Assembly (NCBI GenBank): GCA_013178155.1
Contig: JABLXH010000024.1
Span: forward strand, 1 to 53,421
DNA: 53,421 nt
Direction: 5' to 3'
From: Armatimonadota bacterium
GTDB lineage: Bacteria; Armatimonadota; Zipacnadia; Zipacnadales; UBA11051
Shown here: one piece after another, positions 52,136 to 53,421 of the stretch
Numbering within the stretch: position 1 is the first letter of the stretch
Layout of the letters: the number at the start of each line of letters is the position of its first letter
The notes under the pieces: generated by a model
Databases searched by the model: none
What the model was told of the DNA's origin: nothing
The model's input: only the letters and a program-made list of their open reading frames with translations
Translations under genes and position numbers: made by a program

Positions 52136-53421
52136 ATGGCAGGACAGATCATCATTGTCGGCATGGACGGGGCCGATCCTGACCTCGTTCTCCGTTGGGC
52201 GGGCGAGGGGCGGTTGCCAGCCATCCAGAAGCTTCTGGACAGGGGTTGCGGCGGCACGCTTTGGTCTACGCCCAATGCCATGAGTCCGGCCGCCTGGTCC
52301 TCCTTCGCCACCGGCCTCAATCCCGGCCGCCACGGCGTCTTTTACTTTCTCGACCGCAAGCCGGGCACGTATGAGCTGATGCATGCCGGGTCGCGGACCC
52401 GCGACGGTCTCAGTTTCTGGAAGGCCGCCAGCCTGGCTGGCAAGAAGGTCGCCATCCTGCACGAGCCGATGACCTATCCCGCGGAGGAGCTCAACGGCGT
52501 TCAGGTCTGCGGCTGGCTCGCCCCCGGCGCCAATGCCCCCGGCTACACCTACCCCACCGAGCTGGCCGCCGAGTTGCGCGCCGAGTTCCCCGACTTCGTC
52601 CTGCACACGGGCATGACGGAGTTCATCCGGCGAGGCCGGTACGACCTGGCGCTGGAGAAGAAGCTGACCTCGGCGCGGGTCAAGGGTAAGCTGGCCCGGC
52701 ACATCTACCAGCGCGACAACTGGGACCTCTTTCTGACGGTCTTTGATGAGACCGACCCTGTCAGCCACTACTTCTGGCATTTCATGGACCCAGCGCACCC
52801 CGAGCACCAACCGGACACCGCGCAACGCTACGACGAGGCCATCCTCGACGTCTATCGTGTGGTGGACGAGGAGATCGGTCGGTTGCTGGAGTTAGCCCCT
52901 GATGACGCCCACATCTTTGTGATGTCCGACCACGGCAGCACCAGGAACTCGCGGGGAGCCCTTTACCTGAAGGGTCTCTTGCGGGCCATGGGGCTGGAGA
53001 TGGGCAGTGAGCACCGGGGAGCGGCCGCGGCTGCGGCCGGCGTTGCCCATCGTCTGGCCGACAGACTGCTGCCCTCACGGGTGAAACACTGGGCAGCAGA
53101 GCGCTTCTCGGGCCTCGCCTCCCGCGTGCTCACCGCCTCGGCCGCCGGTGACATCAACTATGAACGCAGCCGGGCCTACACTTTCTGGTGCAATGGCTGT
53201 GCTGAGCCGTGGCTGAACGTGGTCGGCCGCGATCCGAGGGGCCTGGTGCGTCCTGGACCGGAACAGGAGCAACTGGTGGGGGAACTCCGTGAGGCGCTGC
53301 TGAGAGCGACGGAAGCAGCCAGCGGTGAGCCGCTGGTGCAGGCCGTGGACCTTGCGTCTGACGTGTACTGGGGACCACACCTTGACCGGGCCCCTGACCT
53401 GCTGGTGCACTGGACCGACAC
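52136..53421 (+). CDS. Alkaline-phosphatase-superfamily phosphodiesterase-like protein, copy 3 (3' partial)
   Basis: The frame from ATG 52136 runs off the right edge after 428 codons. It starts MAGQIIIVGMDGADPDLVLR and shows SPAAWSSFATGLNPGRHGVF, FDETDPVSHYFWHF and IFVMSDHGSTRNSRGALY, closely like copy 1 in the motifs. The last visible part still matches the family, but the C-terminal metal His is outside the window. It starts 30 bases after copy 2. Confidence 0.87.
   Translation, partial: MAGQIIIVGMDGADPDLVLRWAGEGRLPAIQKLLDRGCGGTLWSTPNAMSPAAWSSFATGLNPGRHGVFYFLDRKPGTYELMHAGSRTRDGLSFWKAASLAGKKVAILHEPMTYPAEELNGVQVCGWLAPGANAPGYTYPTELAAELRAEFPDFVLHTGMTEFIRRGRYDLALEKKLTSARVKGKLARHIYQRDNWDLFLTVFDETDPVSHYFWHFMDPAHPEHQPDTAQRYDEAILDVYRVVDEEIGRLLELAPDDAHIFVMSDHGSTRNSRGALYLKGLLRAMGLEMGSEHRGAAAAAAGVAHRLADRLLPSRVKHWAAERFSGLASRVLTASAAGDINYERSRAYTFWCNGCAEPWLNVVGRDPRGLVRPGPEQEQLVGELREALLRATEAASGEPLVQAVDLASDVYWGPHLDRAPDLLVHWTD

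Noticed and set aside
1-53421. tRNA genes, CRISPR arrays, insertion sequences
   Set aside because: No tRNA T-loop pattern in the gaps, no spaced direct repeats, no transposase motif or flanking inverted repeats were seen.

Overview
The window looks like a chromosomal piece of a GC-rich bacterium of the Armatimonadota type or a close uncultured relative. The main clue is a set of five prepilin-type proteins, four of which begin with almost the same stretch ([20 protein letters not shown], then [13 protein letters not shown]) and end with an H-X9-DG motif. That family is strongly expanded in Armatimonadota. Large secreted glycan-active proteins, ATG/GTG starts with GGAGG-type ribosome sites, and stem-loop terminators with weak T tracts fit this. 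I see no tRNA, rRNA, CRISPR array, insertion sequence or phage gene. The assignment to a phylum is an inference.

Left part (1-18412, all + strand): a glycan and peptide utilisation block. It holds a truncated glycosidase-like protein with discoidin-like and CBM9-like modules, a large secreted protein with an alpha/alpha-barrel core and discoidin-like modules, a radical SAM/SPASM-like protein, an M14 zinc carboxypeptidase, a GH38 alpha-mannosidase, a lutABC set for L-lactate oxidation, and a DUF4091 glycosidase-like protein.

Middle left (18409-30291, - strand): an ECF sigma factor, its zinc-finger anti-sigma factor and two small proteins; a zinc alcohol dehydrogenase; an alpha/beta hydrolase; a probable operon of a secreted propeller-like protein, a uroporphyrinogen-decarboxylase-like protein, an AAC(3)-fold acetyltransferase and a TatD hydrolase; an FCD-type GntR regulator with two palindromic operators at its own promoter; three prepilin-like genes; and a small Gly/Met-rich lipoprotein.

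Middle right (30611-41009): queA, two more prepilin-like genes (one with a probable stop-loss or frameshift), a sugar isomerase-like TIM barrel, cysK, then trpS-trpE-trpG-(membrane protein)-trpD-queH. The 5' leader of trpS has all parts of a ribosome-mediated tryptophan attenuator: a TTGACA-17-TAACAT promoter, a 17-codon leader peptide with a Trp-Ala-Trp motif, mutually exclusive hairpins and an intrinsic terminator with six T. This is the most striking find in the window.

Right part (41021-53421): a secreted heparinase II/III-like lyase divergent from a ceramidase-type hydrolase, a membrane-anchored HEAT-repeat protein, a small membrane/winged-helix/zinc-ribbon protein, and a GT2 glycosyltransferase followed by three tandem alkaline-phosphatase-superfamily proteins, the last cut by the window edge.
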